Positions 7,153 through 7,406 of a stretch of DNA of 7,406 nt are shown one piece after another. Numbering within the stretch: the stretch's first letter is position 1; each line of letters begins with the position of its first letter. This DNA is from Candidatus Zixiibacteriota bacterium (GTDB lineage: Bacteria > Blakebacterota > Blakebacteria > Blakebacterales > Blakebacteraceae). Below the pieces are notes generated by a model. It searched no databases. It saw only the letters and a list, made by a program, of their open reading frames with translations, and was not told the origin of the DNA. The DNA lies in assembly GCA_030604325.1 (NCBI GenBank), contig JAUVWC010000059.1, positions 1 to 7,406 of the forward strand, in the 5' to 3' direction. Position numbers and translations under genes: made by a program.

Positions 7153-7207
7153 ATGGCCGAAGAGTTCATGCTAAGGCTTCACTCCGCTTCTCTGGACGGC
7201 CGCAGGG

Positions 7208-7406
7208 TTACAGTTCTACAAGATCGAGGATCTGTTGGAGCTCGGTGATCACCCGACAATCTAAGGATCCATAACTACCGAGAGGATCGTATAGAACACC
7301 CTCCGCACCAGCCCGACGGGCTCCCACTACATCCACACTATAGTAGTCACCCACGTGCACCAACTCACCGGGTTCCCGGCCCAATCGCTCCAATGTGTGG
7401 TGGAAG
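7208..7406 (-). CDS. HAD-superfamily hydrolase, C-terminal end (5'-partial, runs off the right edge)
   Basis: The last 66 residues of a haloacid dehalogenase-like hydrolase are visible on the minus strand, ending with TAA at 7210-7208. The frame stays open to the window edge; the residues before the apparent TTG start at 7393 read FHHT and continue a typical HAD helix (FHHTLERLGREPGELVHVGD). The signature is HAD motif IV: VHVGDYYSVDVVGARRAGAEGVLYDP, with the two aspartates of GD-x4-D that help hold Mg2+ in the active site, followed by the usual GARRAG helix and the final strand. Most such enzymes are small-molecule phosphatases, but the catalytic DxD motif and the cap domain lie outside the window, so substrate and subfamily cannot be called. 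It is 55 bases upstream of the exchanger on the same strand and may be co-transcribed with it. Confidence 0.85.
   Translation of the reverse strand, partial: FHHTLERLGREPGELVHVGDYYSVDVVGARRAGAEGVLYDPLGSYGSLDCRVITELQQILDLVEL

Overview
The window is bacterial DNA of moderate G+C with dense coding and short gaps. It carries membrane and envelope genes rather than mobile or phage genes. The organism cannot be named from the sequence. UPF0182 (COG1615) proteins are scattered over several bacterial phyla, and nothing here (no rRNA, no marker gene) narrows that down.

The left 6 kb (positions 1-6002) is one plus-strand cluster of three genes. The first is a UPF0182 membrane protein whose N-terminal half lies off the left edge; the coding frame is open from base 3. 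The second starts one base after its stop codon and encodes a 413-residue polytopic membrane protein with the layout of the lysylphosphatidylglycerol synthase transmembrane / flippase-like family (UPF0104, PF03706 type), with a weakened signature and a long extra loop. After 44 bases comes a complete second UPF0182 protein of 947 residues. The two UPF0182 proteins are close paralogs (83 of 114 residues identical in one hand-counted block), so the layout is paralog A - flippase-like protein - paralog B. This suggests one envelope module, possibly two related large extracytoplasmic proteins working with a lipid- or glycan-handling membrane protein. The UPF0182 function is unknown, so that role is inference.

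Positions 6003-6183 are a convergent intergenic gap. It holds a perfect 41-bp tandem repeat (about 2.7 copies), each copy containing a small hairpin that pairs best in the plus-strand transcript.

The right end is on the minus strand. A complete 322-residue CaCA-type sodium/calcium exchanger (6184-7152) has a perfect 33-bp in-frame duplication in its central loop and two runs of eight G in its coding strand. Upstream of it, running off the right edge, is the C-terminal end of a HAD-superfamily hydrolase. These two genes share a strand, are 55 bases apart and may be co-transcribed. No RNA gene, CRISPR array, insertion sequence or phage gene was seen, and no stretch above 300 bases lacks a gene.
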